Shown piece by piece: positions 16,473-26,306 of a stretch of DNA of 64,000 bases. The translations under genes were made by a program, and so were the position numbers. How positions within the stretch are numbered: position 1 is the stretch's first letter; each line of letters opens with the position of its first letter. Origin of the DNA: JASHPR01 sp963778075 (GTDB taxonomy: Bacteria; Actinomycetota; Actinomycetes; Streptosporangiales; Streptosporangiaceae); contig CAVZTJ010000002.1 in NCBI GenBank assembly GCA_963778075.1, positions 1 through 64,000 on the forward strand, in the 5' to 3' direction. The notes under the pieces are model-generated. The model ran no database searches. It saw nothing but the letters and a program-made list of their open reading frames with translations, and was not told where the DNA came from.

Positions 16473-16872
16473 CTAACCGAGGGTCAGGATGATGCGCTCG
16501 TGGACGTTGCCGCTTTCCAGCTGCCGGTGCGCCTCGGCGGCCTGCTGCATGGGCATGGATTTGTGTGCACGCAGGCGGAGCCGGCCGTCGGCTAGCAGGG
16601 CGATCGTCTCATCCAGGGCACCCGGAGCACGATCGGGCGCCAGCTCGGAGAGCGCGACGCCGAAGTCGGCGGCGGCCGGGTCCGACAGAGTGATGACTCG
16701 TTTGGGCCCGGCAGCCAGGGCGACGGCGTCGGCCAGGCCGCCCTTTCCGGCCGCGTCGAACACGGCGTCCACCGCGCCCAGGGCGCGGACCCGGCCGGCC
16801 ATGTCCGCGCCGTACCGCACCGGCGTCGCTCCCAGCTCGCGCGCGAGGGCTTCGTCGCGCTCCCCGACCTGA
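16473..16872 (-). pseudogene. Zinc-free MDR oxidoreductase, C-terminal fragment
   Basis: About 130 residues (EALARELGATPVRYGADMAGRVRALGAVDAVFDAAGKGGLADAVALA ... RIILTLG) are the end of the Rossmann domain and C-terminus of a quinone-oxidoreductase-like MDR enzyme. The catalytic N-terminal half and the GxGxxG loop are missing. In-frame TAA lies at about 16873, only 22 bases from the end of jetD. The ATG-like start at 16820 is internal. The cut coincides with the downstream edge of the Wadjet operon. Confidence 0.75.
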
Positions 16873-16894
16873 GCTTACTTCCGGCGGCAGCCCT

Positions 16895-18139
16895 TCAGCG
16901 CGCGAGGTCCTGGAGCAGGAAATCGAGCGTGAGTTCTTCCTCAATGCGGACGTTGCGGTGTCTCATGGCGGGGGCGAGTTCGGTGTCCCATGGCGTCGCG
17001 ACGGGCTCGCCTGCCAGCGGCGTCAGCGGATGCGCCGCCGACACCGCGGCCTCGTAGGCCTGGTGGTCGTACCGCCACGGCGACCAGGGCACCCGCGGCA
17101 GCACAGTACGGGCAATCCGGACGCCACCCCAGTCGAAGTCACCGTGGTAGTCAAACTGGGCGCCACCGGCCGCGAGCAGCTCGAGCAGCCGCCACACGGC
17201 AGCCGAAGGCTGGCCGCCGACGCAGATCAGCGGCTGGCATCGCGCGCCGAGCTCGTCAGCGGCAGCCGCGACCACCACGGGGTTCTCGCATATCCGCACC
17301 CGGGGGACGCGCACGGGCTCCTCATGGCAGCGGAGCTGACGAAGGGTGAGCACCGCGGGCTGTCCCGCCTCGCGGCATGACGCCAGGACCCGGCCGAGGC
17401 CTGTCCGCGTGTCGCCGGGCAGGCCGAAGCACAGCGCCAGCGACGACAGCTCGTCGAGGTGGACTCCGGCGGATGCCCACGCCGCCCGGCGGGAATCAGC
17501 GGATCCCTCCGCAGCGAACGGCAGCCCGGCCAGCGCGCGGACCGCCGACAGCACGAGCGTGGCGACCGGACGCCCGTCATCCAGGGCGTGCGCGTCACCG
17601 CAGCATTCGGCGGCGAGCCGGCCGATGGAGATGCTGCGTGAAGGCAGCCGCGGCAGCACGGCTGCCACCTGGGCCAGGAGCAGCCGGGCCTGGACGGGTT
17701 CGGGAGCGAGGCGGCGCACCACGCCGGTGGCGTCGAGCCACTCCCGCCAGGGCGACAGCTCGTCACGGCCGCTGACCGCCGCATCCAATGACGCGAACGC
17801 GGCGCTCCACGCGGCCGCCAGGTCGGCCCGCTCGCGGCCCAGGTCCCGGAGCGGACCCGTCAGGCGCGCCACCGCCTCGGCCAGCCCGCCTGGCGCGGTG
17901 CCGCTAACGCGCAGGATCTGGTCGACCTCGGTCAGCGACACCGATAGCGAGGTGCCGGAACGGGCTGCCCGGCCGGTCAGCCGCTCAACCGCGCGCCGCT
18001 GCTCGAACGTCGCCGCGGGCAAGGTGACCGTCCCGGTCAGCGGACGGCCAGCTTCGAGCCGGTCGCGTGCCCGCCGCACCAGCCACGCGACCGGCTCGAC
18101 GCCGAGCAGGCGGCGCAGCCTGTCGTCGGTGTCGGCCAC
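16895..18139 (-). CDS. jetD: Wadjet type II JetD, Toprim nuclease (TIGR02679)
   Basis: The protein has 414 residues from GTG 18139, chosen because GGGGAGG lies upstream and the frame's earlier part overlaps jetC with meaningless sequence. The N-terminal half is the DUF3323-like region. The C-terminal third is a DUF2399/Toprim fold with an acidic Glu in RICENPVVV and the DxD pair in YHGDFDWGG, the expected metal-binding set. In Wadjet, JetD is the DNA-cleaving subunit activated when the JetABC motor has extruded a small circular DNA. Last gene of the operon, 23 bases after jetC. All catalytic residues I can identify are intact. Confidence 0.9.
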   Translation of the reverse strand: MADTDDRLRRLLGVEPVAWLVRRARDRLEAGRPLTGTVTLPAATFEQRRAVERLTGRAARSGTSLSVSLTEVDQILRVSGTAPGGLAEAVARLTGPLRDLGRERADLAAAWSAAFASLDAAVSGRDELSPWREWLDATGVVRRLAPEPVQARLLLAQVAAVLPRLPSRSISIGRLAAECCGDAHALDDGRPVATLVLSAVRALAGLPFAAEGSADSRRAAWASAGVHLDELSSLALCFGLPGDTRTGLGRVLASCREAGQPAVLTLRQLRCHEEPVRVPRVRICENPVVVAAAADELGARCQPLICVGGQPSAAVWRLLELLAAGGAQFDYHGDFDWGGVRIARTVLPRVPWSPWRYDHQAYEAAVSAAHPLTPLAGEPVATPWDTELAPAMRHRNVRIEEELTLDFLLQDLAR

Positions 18140-18162
18140 CCCGCCCACCTCCCCTGCCCCCG

Positions 18163-21100
18163 TCACGTTCGCCCAGCGGGGCGGCGTTCCCGCCCGTCCC
18201 ACCGCCACGGCGTGACCAGCACCGCGTCGACACCGTCCTGCCGGGCAAGCTGGCAGATGCCGAGCCCGGGTACCTCCGGGTAGCAGCCCCACTCGCGCTC
18301 GCTGGTCATAACCACGTCCATGTCGAACGTGGCCAGGAGCCCGAGGCATTTGGCGCGCGAGTCGTCGTCGACCCCGGCGAATGCCTCGTCCAGCGCGATG
18401 AGCCGCGGGGCGTTCGGATTGCCCGCCGATTTGTAGTGCGACGAGGCGGCCGCAAACAGCGGGACTGAGGCAACCAGTGCCCGCTCACCGCCCGACGCCG
18501 GACCGGTCGCCGGACGCCACCGCCCGTCCTGAAACCGCTGGATCACGAACTCGTGCCATCTCCGGTAGTCCAGTGCCGTCGTCAGCGCGTCGCTCCACCC
18601 GGCCGCCGCATTGTCGGCGTGTTCCGCGGCGATGCGCTGCTGCAGGAAGGCACCCACGGTCGCACGGTCGTCGGCGGACCAGGCGTCGATGGTCTGACGG
18701 AGCTTGTTGCGGATCGTGTCCAGCCCGTCCGGCGCATCCCGCGCCTGCTGCCAGATCAGCCGCAGCCTCATCCCGGTCGACGTTGGGCGGGACTGCAGCT
18801 CCTCGTTCATCTGCCCGACCTCGGCCTCGGCCGCCGTGACCAGCTCGTGCAGCGTGCCCGCCACCTCATTGAGCAGGTGATTTTCCAGGATCTCCTGCTC
18901 CCTGGCGGACAGCAACCGCGCCCGCTGGTCGGCTTCCTCGCCCAGCGCCGCGGCCAGCCCGGGTATGTCATGGCTACGGCCCTGGAAGACCACGTCGACG
19001 ACGATGATGCCCTCACTCAGGGTCAACCCTGCGGAATGCCCGTGCCGGGCCATCGCATCGGCGAGCAGCTTGTGCTCCTCGGTCACCCGCTTCTGCACCC
19101 GGTCCCAGGCGCCGTCCCCGTCGTCCGTCGATTCCAGTCCCGCGTTCACGGCCCGGGCCAGCAGCACGGCCGGCGTTGCCGCCCACGGCTGGGTGAGGTC
19201 GGGAAGCTCGATGAGCGGCAGCGCGACGACCAGCAGCCCGGTGGCGGCGAACGACTGAAACTCCGCGACGGCGGCGTCCCGGAGCCGCCCGGCCTCCTCG
19301 ATCTGCTCGCGCAGCGTGTCCCGCGCGCCCTCGGCCTTCCCCCGGTCACCAAGTGCCTGCTGCTCGACGGCGCGCGCGGCCTTCTCGGCGCCGGCCCGCC
19401 GTTCCATCTCCTGGCGGACCTCCGCAAGCTGCCGGTACAGCTCGTCGACCGCCGTGCCGGCGGTCTCACGGAGCGCTTCGTACATCTCCCGGGCAGCCGA
19501 CGCCTCCGCTTGCGCGGCCGCCGCGGCGCCGGTCGCCTCGTCCAGGCGCTCCCGGCTCTCGGCCAGCTCCGCCGCGAGCTCGCCCGCGGCCCGGGCAGCC
19601 CCTTGCCACGCCTCGGCCGCCGGCCATAGCCCGGCGAGTGCCAGCCGGTAGGCATCCACCCCGGCCTTGACTTCGGCGAGATCCCCGGGCTCGGCGGGCA
19701 GCCCGACATCCCGCGCGAACTCCGCGGCCCGAGCGAGCGCGGCCTCAAGTTCCTCCTGTCGCTGCCGGGAGACCTTGACGGCCTCAGCGTGCTGCTCACG
19801 CAGCTCGCGGCGCCGCCGGCGTTCCGCAGCGGCGACGGTGTGCGCCTCGCGCACCCCTGCGTCCGGTGGCACCGCGCGGTGCTCGTCCGCGAGCCGGTCC
19901 CGGCGCACGGCTAGCCCGGCCAGCTCCGTGCCGAGGTCCGCGATCGCCGCCCGCTCCTGCGCCAGCTCCTCGGAAAGCCGCGCGATCTTAGCCCGGCGCG
20001 CGCTCTCACGCGCTCCCTCGCCGATGTGACTGGCGCCGTCCTTCTGCCAGGCGCCGCTCAGCACGCCGTTTGCCCACCGGCCGTCCGCGGCTACCCAGGT
20101 CCCGCCCGGACCGCCAAGCCCAATGGCGGCAAGGACGGCGCCCACAGCCTCCGTCGACAGCAATTGCGCCGAGGCGTCGCCGGAGTCGATCGCCGGGACC
20201 AGGACGCTCGCGAGCGACGGGCCGGGAATGGGGGCGAGCCCGGACACGACGGTCACATCGCCGTCGACAAGGTTTCCGCCGGGCGTGACCCAGGCGTCGA
20301 GGATCCCGGCCGCCTCCAGCGCGGCCTCGAGCCCGGCCCGATGCTCGTCCGGCACGTCCTGCGCGAAGTCAATGACTTTCCAGAACGGGGCGCCGGGCAG
20401 ATCATCGCGAACGCCGGGTGCCCTGGTGTGCGGCACCGGCGGGGCATCATGGCCGCCCGCCCGCAGCCGCTCGATCTCCGCCTCCAGGCCGACGGCGTGC
20501 TCGGCGTGCGTGGCGCGACGCGCCGACAGGCCCGCCTCCAGGCGTCCGAGCTTGGCGCCCGCCGCGCGGGCCGCGTCGTCGACGGCGGCGGACGCCGGGT
20601 TGGCGCCGTCCCCGGTCACGGCCCAAGCTTCCAGGGCATCGATCAGGTCGTCGGGGTCGGCGACCTTGAGCTCCGTCAGCCCGGCGAGATAGGACCGGTA
20701 GGTGCTGGCCAGGTCGCGCGCTCGCCGCCCGGCTTCCTGCTCTGCACTGGTCAGCCGCTCCGCCGCGAGCTGCAGCTCAGCGGCAAGCCGGGACTCCTCG
20801 GCCCGCGCCTGCTGCAGCCCGCGCTGCTGTTCCGCGGCTTCGGCGAGCAGCCCCTCAAGCTGGCCCACGGCAGCTACCTGGCGGTCGGCGACAGCCTGGG
20901 TCTCTCGCCGCGCACGCGGCAGATCCCGCTCCCAGCCGTCGGCGGCCGCACGGTGGCCCTGCTCGCACCTGGCCGCACCCGCGTTCGCCGCGGCCTGGGC
21001 GCGCGCTGCCTCGAGCCTTTCCTGAGCCGCCTGCGCCCGTGCCGCAGCCTCATCGGCCCGGTCGCTGCGCCTCCGCACCTCGGCGGCCAGCAGGTCGCGG

Positions 21101-22185
21101 TCTTGCTCCCTGATTCGCGCCGTCTGGTCCCGGCGCTGGGCCTCGCCGAGCATCTGCTCTAGCCGCTCGGCGTCACGCATCGCCGGATCCTGCTGCAACG
21201 CCTCGCGCCGGGCGTCAAGCTGGATCCGACGCCGCTCGAGACCCTCCAGTTCTGCACCCGCCATCCGCAGCTGCGCGTCCGCGGCGCTGAACGCCTCGTC
21301 TGCCGCGACCAGATCCCTGCCAAGCTGCTCGTACCGGCTCTGCGCCTGCCGGGGTCCCGCGGCCTTCCGCTTGGCCGCGGTCATCGCGTACCTGCTGTAG
21401 TAGCGCAGGAAATCGTCCGCGGCCTGACGGGCCTCCCGCAGCGCCCGCAGCGCGTCGCGTTCCTCATCCAGGCCGCGGAATGCCTCGGCCACCGTTGTCA
21501 CCAGGCCAGGGCTCAGCGGTGGCAGAGCCTCGGTGAGCGCGCGGGACAGCAGCTTCTCGTCGGGCCTCTTGGACAGCTGCGGCTGCCGGAGCTGGATCAG
21601 CAGGTTGATCAGCGACTCGTAGCGGTGCTCGCCGAGCCCGAACAAGGCCTCATCGATGGCCCGCCGGTAGTCGGTGGCCCGGTCGTACACCAGCCCGTGC
21701 CCGTCGATCTCCTCGCGCAGTTTTTCCCGGGTGAGCGGTACCCGGCTGGCGGGCAGCAAATGGAGGTCCTCGCCGACGCGCTGCGTGGTCATGAAGAACC
21801 AGTGCCGCGCGATGCCCCGGCCCGCAACGGCCTTGAGCCCGCAGCCGATCGTGCGGAACTCTGCGTCGCCGCCGGGAGTTCGGCGGCCGAACTCGAGCCA
21901 GGTGTACCCCAGGCGCTCTGAGTTGGGATGCCTGCCGCCGAGCAGCAGGTTCCATTCCATCTTTTTCTGCCGGTCGCCATCGGGCTCCACCCGGTGCGGG
22001 GCCAGCTCGCCGTCCAGCAGGAACGGCAGTGTCAGCGCGAGCACCTTTGACTTGCCGGTGCCGTTGTTTCCGCGCAGCAAGAGCCGGCCATCGTGGAACC
22101 AGAACTCCTCGGCGTCGTAGTAGAACAGGTCGACCAGGCCCGCCCGCAGCGGCTTCCACCGGTCAGAAGAGGGCACTGGCAGCAT
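18163..22185 (-). CDS. jetC: Wadjet type II JetC, SMC-like ATPase (TIGR02680)
   Basis: The protein has 1340 residues. Walker A GNNGTGKS stands at 39-46 in an N-terminal head half (LFYYDAEEFWFHDGRLLLRGNN). About 900 residues of Glu/Ala/Arg-rich coiled coil follow, with a hinge-like globular part in the middle (WKVIDFAQDVPDEHRAGLEAALEAAGILDAW). The C-terminal head half has signature SGGERAL and Walker B PRLIALDEAFAGVDDD. This is the MukB-like motor that extrudes DNA loops. ATG 22185 lies 23 bases inside jetB. The longer frame to 22338 translates to a basic, non-homologous extension and is not used. Confidence 0.93.
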   Translation of the reverse strand: MLPVPSSDRWKPLRAGLVDLFYYDAEEFWFHDGRLLLRGNNGTGKSKVLALTLPFLLDGELAPHRVEPDGDRQKKMEWNLLLGGRHPNSERLGYTWLEFGRRTPGGDAEFRTIGCGLKAVAGRGIARHWFFMTTQRVGEDLHLLPASRVPLTREKLREEIDGHGLVYDRATDYRRAIDEALFGLGEHRYESLINLLIQLRQPQLSKRPDEKLLSRALTEALPPLSPGLVTTVAEAFRGLDEERDALRALREARQAADDFLRYYSRYAMTAAKRKAAGPRQAQSRYEQLGRDLVAADEAFSAADAQLRMAGAELEGLERRRIQLDARREALQQDPAMRDAERLEQMLGEAQRRDQTARIREQDRDLLAAEVRRRSDRADEAAARAQAAQERLEAARAQAAANAGAARCEQGHRAAADGWERDLPRARRETQAVADRQVAAVGQLEGLLAEAAEQQRGLQQARAEESRLAAELQLAAERLTSAEQEAGRRARDLASTYRSYLAGLTELKVADPDDLIDALEAWAVTGDGANPASAAVDDAARAAGAKLGRLEAGLSARRATHAEHAVGLEAEIERLRAGGHDAPPVPHTRAPGVRDDLPGAPFWKVIDFAQDVPDEHRAGLEAALEAAGILDAWVTPGGNLVDGDVTVVSGLAPIPGPSLASVLVPAIDSGDASAQLLSTEAVGAVLAAIGLGGPGGTWVAADGRWANGVLSGAWQKDGASHIGEGARESARRAKIARLSEELAQERAAIADLGTELAGLAVRRDRLADEHRAVPPDAGVREAHTVAAAERRRRRELREQHAEAVKVSRQRQEELEAALARAAEFARDVGLPAEPGDLAEVKAGVDAYRLALAGLWPAAEAWQGAARAAGELAAELAESRERLDEATGAAAAAQAEASAAREMYEALRETAGTAVDELYRQLAEVRQEMERRAGAEKAARAVEQQALGDRGKAEGARDTLREQIEEAGRLRDAAVAEFQSFAATGLLVVALPLIELPDLTQPWAATPAVLLARAVNAGLESTDDGDGAWDRVQKRVTEEHKLLADAMARHGHSAGLTLSEGIIVVDVVFQGRSHDIPGLAAALGEEADQRARLLSAREQEILENHLLNEVAGTLHELVTAAEAEVGQMNEELQSRPTSTGMRLRLIWQQARDAPDGLDTIRNKLRQTIDAWSADDRATVGAFLQQRIAAEHADNAAAGWSDALTTALDYRRWHEFVIQRFQDGRWRPATGPASGGERALVASVPLFAAASSHYKSAGNPNAPRLIALDEAFAGVDDDSRAKCLGLLATFDMDVVMTSEREWGCYPEVPGLGICQLARQDGVDAVLVTPWRWDGRERRPAGRT

Positions 22186-23359
22186 CGGCTGTCGCCTTTC
22201 TCGTCTCCCGGATGGTCGGCTCGGCCAAGGCGAAGCGTGCGATCGCCGGCCGACTGCGGACCGTCTCTTTGTCCAGCTCAACCAGGCGCAGCGCCAGCAG
22301 CTTCTGCAGCGCGATGGCGAGCAGCTCCGCTTCCGCACCCGGTTCCGTGACGCCCTTGCGCCAGAACGACGCGTGCTCGGCGGCCGCCTGCCTCACGAAG
22401 GCGTGCAGCGCGTCGAGCGTGGCCTCATGCCGGCGCGCGAGGTACTCCGCGACAAGCAGCGTGACGTGCCCGTCGGTGCGCTGCTCGGGCATCCGCACGT
22501 CGGTCAGCTCGTCCTCCGGGTCGACCATCGCTATCCCCTCGGCCCGCATCTCCGGGATCAGCCCGCTGGCCTCCTCGATCCGCCGGGTGATCGCGTGCCG
22601 CTGCGACAGCAGGTAGACGCGCTCGTCCTCGTCGAGCTCGTCGTAATACACGACCGGATCATCAAGCAGCCGCCGGGTGAGCCGCCTGCGCAGCGCCTGG
22701 TTGCGCAGCTCTTCGCTCTCGGCGACTGGTTCCGTGGTCAGCCCCGCGAGCCGATCGGCAAAGGTCTTGGCCGTCACGGTAGACGGCCCGCGGGCGCCGG
22801 ACAGCAGCACGCCCAGCACCGGCCGGTGCACGTCGTAGAGGACGTCGGTCCCGGCGGACAGGTACGCATCCTCGTCCCCGGCGACCCGGCTCAGCACGCC
22901 CCAGCCGAGCAGCAGCCGGACGACCGCGACCAGATCCGACCGGTCCGCCCGGCTATCCAGGGTCAGCGTGAATCCGGCAGCGGCCAGCTCCGGCTCGGCG
23001 GCGGCCGTCAGCACTTCGTCGGCGAGGCTGCCGAGCGTGGCCTGCGTATCGGCGCGGGCGAGCGCCGAGAGGGCCAGGCACAACGTGACGTACCGGCGCC
23101 GGCTGAATGGCTCCTTGTTGTGCCCGCGCACTGGGTGAGACGCGTCCGCCAGCGTCGTGGCGGTCTTGAACAGCCGGGCGGTCTCCGAGTCCGCGGCGAG
23201 ACGCCATCCGGTCTCGCGGTTCAGCCAGTCCCGCAGCTCGGTCAGGTGCCGCCGGACCAGGACCAGCGCCTCGCCGTCGGTATCAGCAATCAGCAAGGGC
23301 CTGGCCAGCAAAGCGCGCAGCGCGGCCCGGCGTTGTGCCTGCTCCTCAGCCGGGATCAT
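22163..23359 (-). CDS. jetB: Wadjet type II JetB (TIGR02678, DUF2398)
   Basis: The protein has 398 residues, from ATG 23359 (MIPAEEQAQRRAALRALLARPLLIAD) with GAGGG five bases upstream and a 14-base overlap with jetA. It is winged-helix-rich, corresponding to the MukE-like KITE subunit that, with JetA, bridges and regulates the SMC heads. Recognisable family stretches include RHLTELRDWLNRETGWRL, GHNKEPFSRRRYVTLCLALSALARAD and DELDEDERVYLLSQRHAI. It overlaps jetC by 23 bases, so the operon is tightly coupled. Confidence 0.9.
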   Translation of the reverse strand: MIPAEEQAQRRAALRALLARPLLIADTDGEALVLVRRHLTELRDWLNRETGWRLAADSETARLFKTATTLADASHPVRGHNKEPFSRRRYVTLCLALSALARADTQATLGSLADEVLTAAAEPELAAAGFTLTLDSRADRSDLVAVVRLLLGWGVLSRVAGDEDAYLSAGTDVLYDVHRPVLGVLLSGARGPSTVTAKTFADRLAGLTTEPVAESEELRNQALRRRLTRRLLDDPVVYYDELDEDERVYLLSQRHAITRRIEEASGLIPEMRAEGIAMVDPEDELTDVRMPEQRTDGHVTLLVAEYLARRHEATLDALHAFVRQAAAEHASFWRKGVTEPGAEAELLAIALQKLLALRLVELDKETVRSRPAIARFALAEPTIRETRKATADAASALF

Positions 23360-24917
23360 GGCACCCTCGTGGCCCAAGGTCCGTGATCTCGATGATGTGC
23401 TCCGGGCCGGTAAGCGTGCCGTTGGCGGTGCGGATCGTCGCCGCTGCGGCGCCCGGGACCAGGGAGAGCCGGATTTCCAGCGTGCCGTCGCTCGTCACGG
23501 TCTTCACCTCGGTGTCGCCTGGTGCGCGGACCGCCAGTGCGTCCCCAAGCAGCGCCAGGAACAGCCGGAACGCTTGCGGGTCCAGCACGCCGAGATCGGA
23601 CAGCAACGTCGGGCCGGCCGTTCGCAGGCGCCGCCGGGCGGCGGCGGTCTCGGCCGCCTCACGTTCCGCCTGCCTGCGCAAGAACTCCCGCTCTGCTGAC
23701 CTGTCCCGCACCTGGCTGGGCTTGCCGCGCCGTTCGTAGGCCCCGGTCTTCCTGAGCTGCGGGGAGATGTGAATCGGCGGGGCGTCTCGCCACGCCGTCC
23801 CGGCCGGAAGGTCCTGCCAGGCATCGGCGGTCTCGCCGGTAACGGACAGGTGCCGTGCCGGGCACAGGCCGAACGCCGCCCGCCACAGCCGGTGGGCTGC
23901 GTCCTCGTCTGGTGCCTCGGCAAACCACCGGGCGAGCGCCCGGAAGTCCGCCGAGCGGTCCGACCGCCCGGAGCGCCGCTCGTTCAGCAGCCCTACCGCA
24001 TCGATGAGCTGCTTGATCGCGGTTACGGCGGCCTGCCGTAGCAGCCGCGCCTGTGAAGGGTGCGCCGTGTCGCGCGACGTGAACCAGTCGTCCAGCCCAC
24101 GCCACCGGTTCCGCCACGCGTCCAGTGCCTGTTTCTCCGCCCTGGACAGGGATTCGGCGGTGTCGTCACCCTCGGGAATCGCATCGGCCGCCTCGCGTCG
24201 CGCCACGAGTTCGAGGAGCCGGTCATGGCCGGCGGCTTCCAGCTCGCCCAGCAGCACCGCGATCTGCGCGCCGGAATTAGCCAGGTCCGCGATGAACCTG
24301 TTGATGTAGTCGATCAGGCGTTCCTTGTAGGCGAGGAAGCCGTCGACGTCCCCGTCCGAGAAGTCGATCGCGCGCCGCAATGCGGACATGAACGCCTGTG
24401 CGTTGTCGGCCAGGGAGGAGAAGCGCTCGGCAACGGACAGCAGCAGCAGGTGCGCCTTGGCCGGGTCAGGATCCCGGTCCGCAGCGAGGACCCGAAGCGA
24501 TCGCAGCCGGTCGGCGATGTCGGCCAGGGCCACCGACTGGAGCTGGCCGCGCCGGCCGATGGCTTCCTCGTAGAAGGCGATGGCCTGCTCGGCCGCCTGC
24601 CCGGCGCCGGTGAGCTGGTACAGACATCGCTTGCGGTGGAAGTCCTCTACCGTGGTGACGCGGCTGGTGTCGACATCCGCGCGCAGGTTCCCCCACGCCG
24701 TGAGCTGCTCCAGCGCCTGGCTGAGCTGCTCGTCAGCGCCGATCTGCAAGTCAGCCGCCACGTCCTCCGGCCGCAAATGCACAATGAAGCGCTCCTTCGC
24801 CCGCGCGAAGGTACGCAGCACGCTCCGGTAAAGGTCGGCGTTGGGGACGCTCAGGTGGGTGAATGGCTGCGGTTCACCTTGACCGTGCACCGGCTCAGTG
24901 GCTCCGATTACCACCAC
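23346..24917 (-). CDS. jetA: Wadjet type II JetA (TIGR02677, DUF2397)
   Basis: The protein has up to 523 residues. Family stretches: FTHLSVPNADLYRSVLRTFARAKERFIVHLRPEDVAADL, LTAWGNLRADVDTSRVTTVEDFHRKRCLYQLT, QAFMSALRRAIDFSDGDVDGFLAYKERLIDYINRFI. It is the MukF-like kleisin that joins the two SMC heads. The outermost start is GTG 24917, without a clear ribosome site. GTG about 27 bases further in is an alternative, since homology begins near GEPQPFTHL. First gene of jetABCD. Immediately upstream lies a truncated lipoprotein gene, so the operon's promoter must sit in or near 24920-25020. Confidence 0.9.
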   Translation of the reverse strand: MVVIGATEPVHGQGEPQPFTHLSVPNADLYRSVLRTFARAKERFIVHLRPEDVAADLQIGADEQLSQALEQLTAWGNLRADVDTSRVTTVEDFHRKRCLYQLTGAGQAAEQAIAFYEEAIGRRGQLQSVALADIADRLRSLRVLAADRDPDPAKAHLLLLSVAERFSSLADNAQAFMSALRRAIDFSDGDVDGFLAYKERLIDYINRFIADLANSGAQIAVLLGELEAAGHDRLLELVARREAADAIPEGDDTAESLSRAEKQALDAWRNRWRGLDDWFTSRDTAHPSQARLLRQAAVTAIKQLIDAVGLLNERRSGRSDRSADFRALARWFAEAPDEDAAHRLWRAAFGLCPARHLSVTGETADAWQDLPAGTAWRDAPPIHISPQLRKTGAYERRGKPSQVRDRSAEREFLRRQAEREAAETAAARRRLRTAGPTLLSDLGVLDPQAFRLFLALLGDALAVRAPGDTEVKTVTSDGTLEIRLSLVPGAAAATIRTANGTLTGPEHIIEITDLGPRGCHDPG

Positions 24918-24999
24918 TACATGGTGACGTACGCCACCGACAGAAAGGACACGACGCGCGAAGGCAGGGCCGAATCAGCCCGGCTGCGCACCGCGGCGC

Positions 25000-25827
25000 G
25001 TTCGGGCTCGGGTCGGAACTCGCGTCGTGGCGGGCAGGCCACAGGAAAGCCGCCTGGGTGACCTGCGCGGTGAACCTGATCGCGTGCTCGATCGGCTTTC
25101 CGGTCCGTACCGCCGCCCGGACCTGAGCAAAGTCCAGCAGGCCGGGCAGGATGGGCAGGCCCGCCGCGTCCGCTGACGTCCAGCCAGCGGGACGCAGCCG
25201 GTTGGACCTCAGGTGCCAGATGGCCCCCGAGCCCGCCTTCGAGCCGTTCGCCGAGTAATGCGCATCCCACAGCTCATACAGCGTGCAGGTGCTCGGGTTC
25301 ACCATGATGGCGTGACGGTCCCCGCCAGCCTGCGCGCCACCCTCGATCGGCGTATCAGGCCCGAACGGATAGGGACCCGGGTCGCTCTCGCTCGCATACT
25401 GGAAGTTGATCTTGACTAGCGGCTGCGAACTGCCGATAACGGTGAACGGGATGCCAAACGGATAGCCCCCCGCATTCGGGCCGAAGTCAGGGTGCAGGTA
25501 GGTCGTCGACGAATCCATGCTCGCCAGCCACGCCGCGCTGTGCTCGTCCACCGGCAGCTTGGAGATGTTGGTGTTCCACACGTTGTTGGCCGGGAACATG
25601 GGGCAGTTTGGCGCACCGGGAACAACCGTTGACATGACCGGTCCAGCCGGCGCGTGCGGCGCCGTTCCGACCGTGGCTCGCGTCGTTCCCGTGCTGGCTG
25701 GCACCGCCTCCCGCGTGCTTTCCTGCGCGCCGTGGCGCACGCTGGCCGTGGATGCGGCTCCGCAGCCGGTGACGAGGACCAGGGCGATCGCGATCGCGAC
25801 GACACGGCGGTCTATCTGACACCGCAT
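25000..25827 (-). pseudogene. Secreted lipoprotein, C-terminally truncated
   Basis: From ATG 25827 a lipoprotein signal is clear: VVAIAIALVLVTGC with the lipobox Cys. The mature part reads APNCPMFPANNVWNTNISKLPVDEHSAAWLASM ... DGDRHAIMV-like and LWDAHYSANGSKAGSGAIWHLRSNRLRPAGWTSADAAGLPILPGLLDF, an actinomycete secreted-protein family of unknown function. The domain ends at FLWPARHDASSDPSPNAPR, after which the reading turns into Cys/Arg-rich noise to 24895. From memory homologues continue for about 70 more residues. The break lies about 90 bases upstream of jetA, the mirror of the MDR fragment at the other edge. Confidence 0.65.
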
Positions 25828-25870
25828 GACATGCCCATTTAGCCGACGCACCGTCACATCCTGGCACGGG

Positions 25871-25954
25871 CCCGCCGCGCAGGCTGCTGCCACCGCCAGC
25901 CACCCCGCTGCCCCCGCCGCGCAGGCTGCTGCCACCGCCAGCCACCCCGCTGCC
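25871..25954. repeat. Two tandem copies of a 42-bp unit
   Basis: The stretch beginning cccgccgcgcaggctgctgc is repeated with period 42 (25871 and 25913), essentially without mismatch, upstream of the truncated lipoprotein gene. It is likely a recent duplication. Confidence 0.85.
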
Positions 25955-26306
25955 AATGGCCCGGAAATTCTCCCTGCCGCCGGTTATGAGATAGATCACG
26001 TTATCGGCCTTGAGCTGGCCAATCGGGAATATTTTTCCGCCTTCGGTAATATCGGCCTTTTTCGAGGTCAGAGCGGTGGCGGCCGTTGCCGCCGCCCATG
26101 CTGCCACCCGTTTTAAGAGCCCCGCCGGAATGGCTGGCGCGGCGCGGTAACCGCGCCGGGAAAGTCGATCGAATTTGGCGTCCTCGGCACTTGTGTATAT
26201 GTTCGCCCGGAACGCCGAACGGAGATGAGAGCAAGATGGCAGACCCCTGACCCGGCTGCGCCGTGCTGGATGCGGATCCTGCTCTCAGCCCACGAGAGGA
26301 TGATCC
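25955..26306. other. Intergenic between lipoprotein and LysM genes
   Basis: No gene was recognised. The stretch includes a GC hairpin (cggcgcggt/accgcgccg) near 26139-26158 and a lower-GC patch (gagatagatcacgttatcg). It presumably carries the divergent promoters. No riboswitch fold could be made out. Confidence 0.4.

Noticed and set aside
20026..21162. 378-codon plus-strand frame inside jetC
   Set aside because: Shadow of the coiled-coil coding sequence; composition is Gly/Arg/Pro-rich without motifs.
26120..26306. Possible c-di-AMP (ydaO-type) riboswitch before the LysM/muralytic gene
   Set aside because: Such genes often have one, but I could not find the conserved core sequences here.
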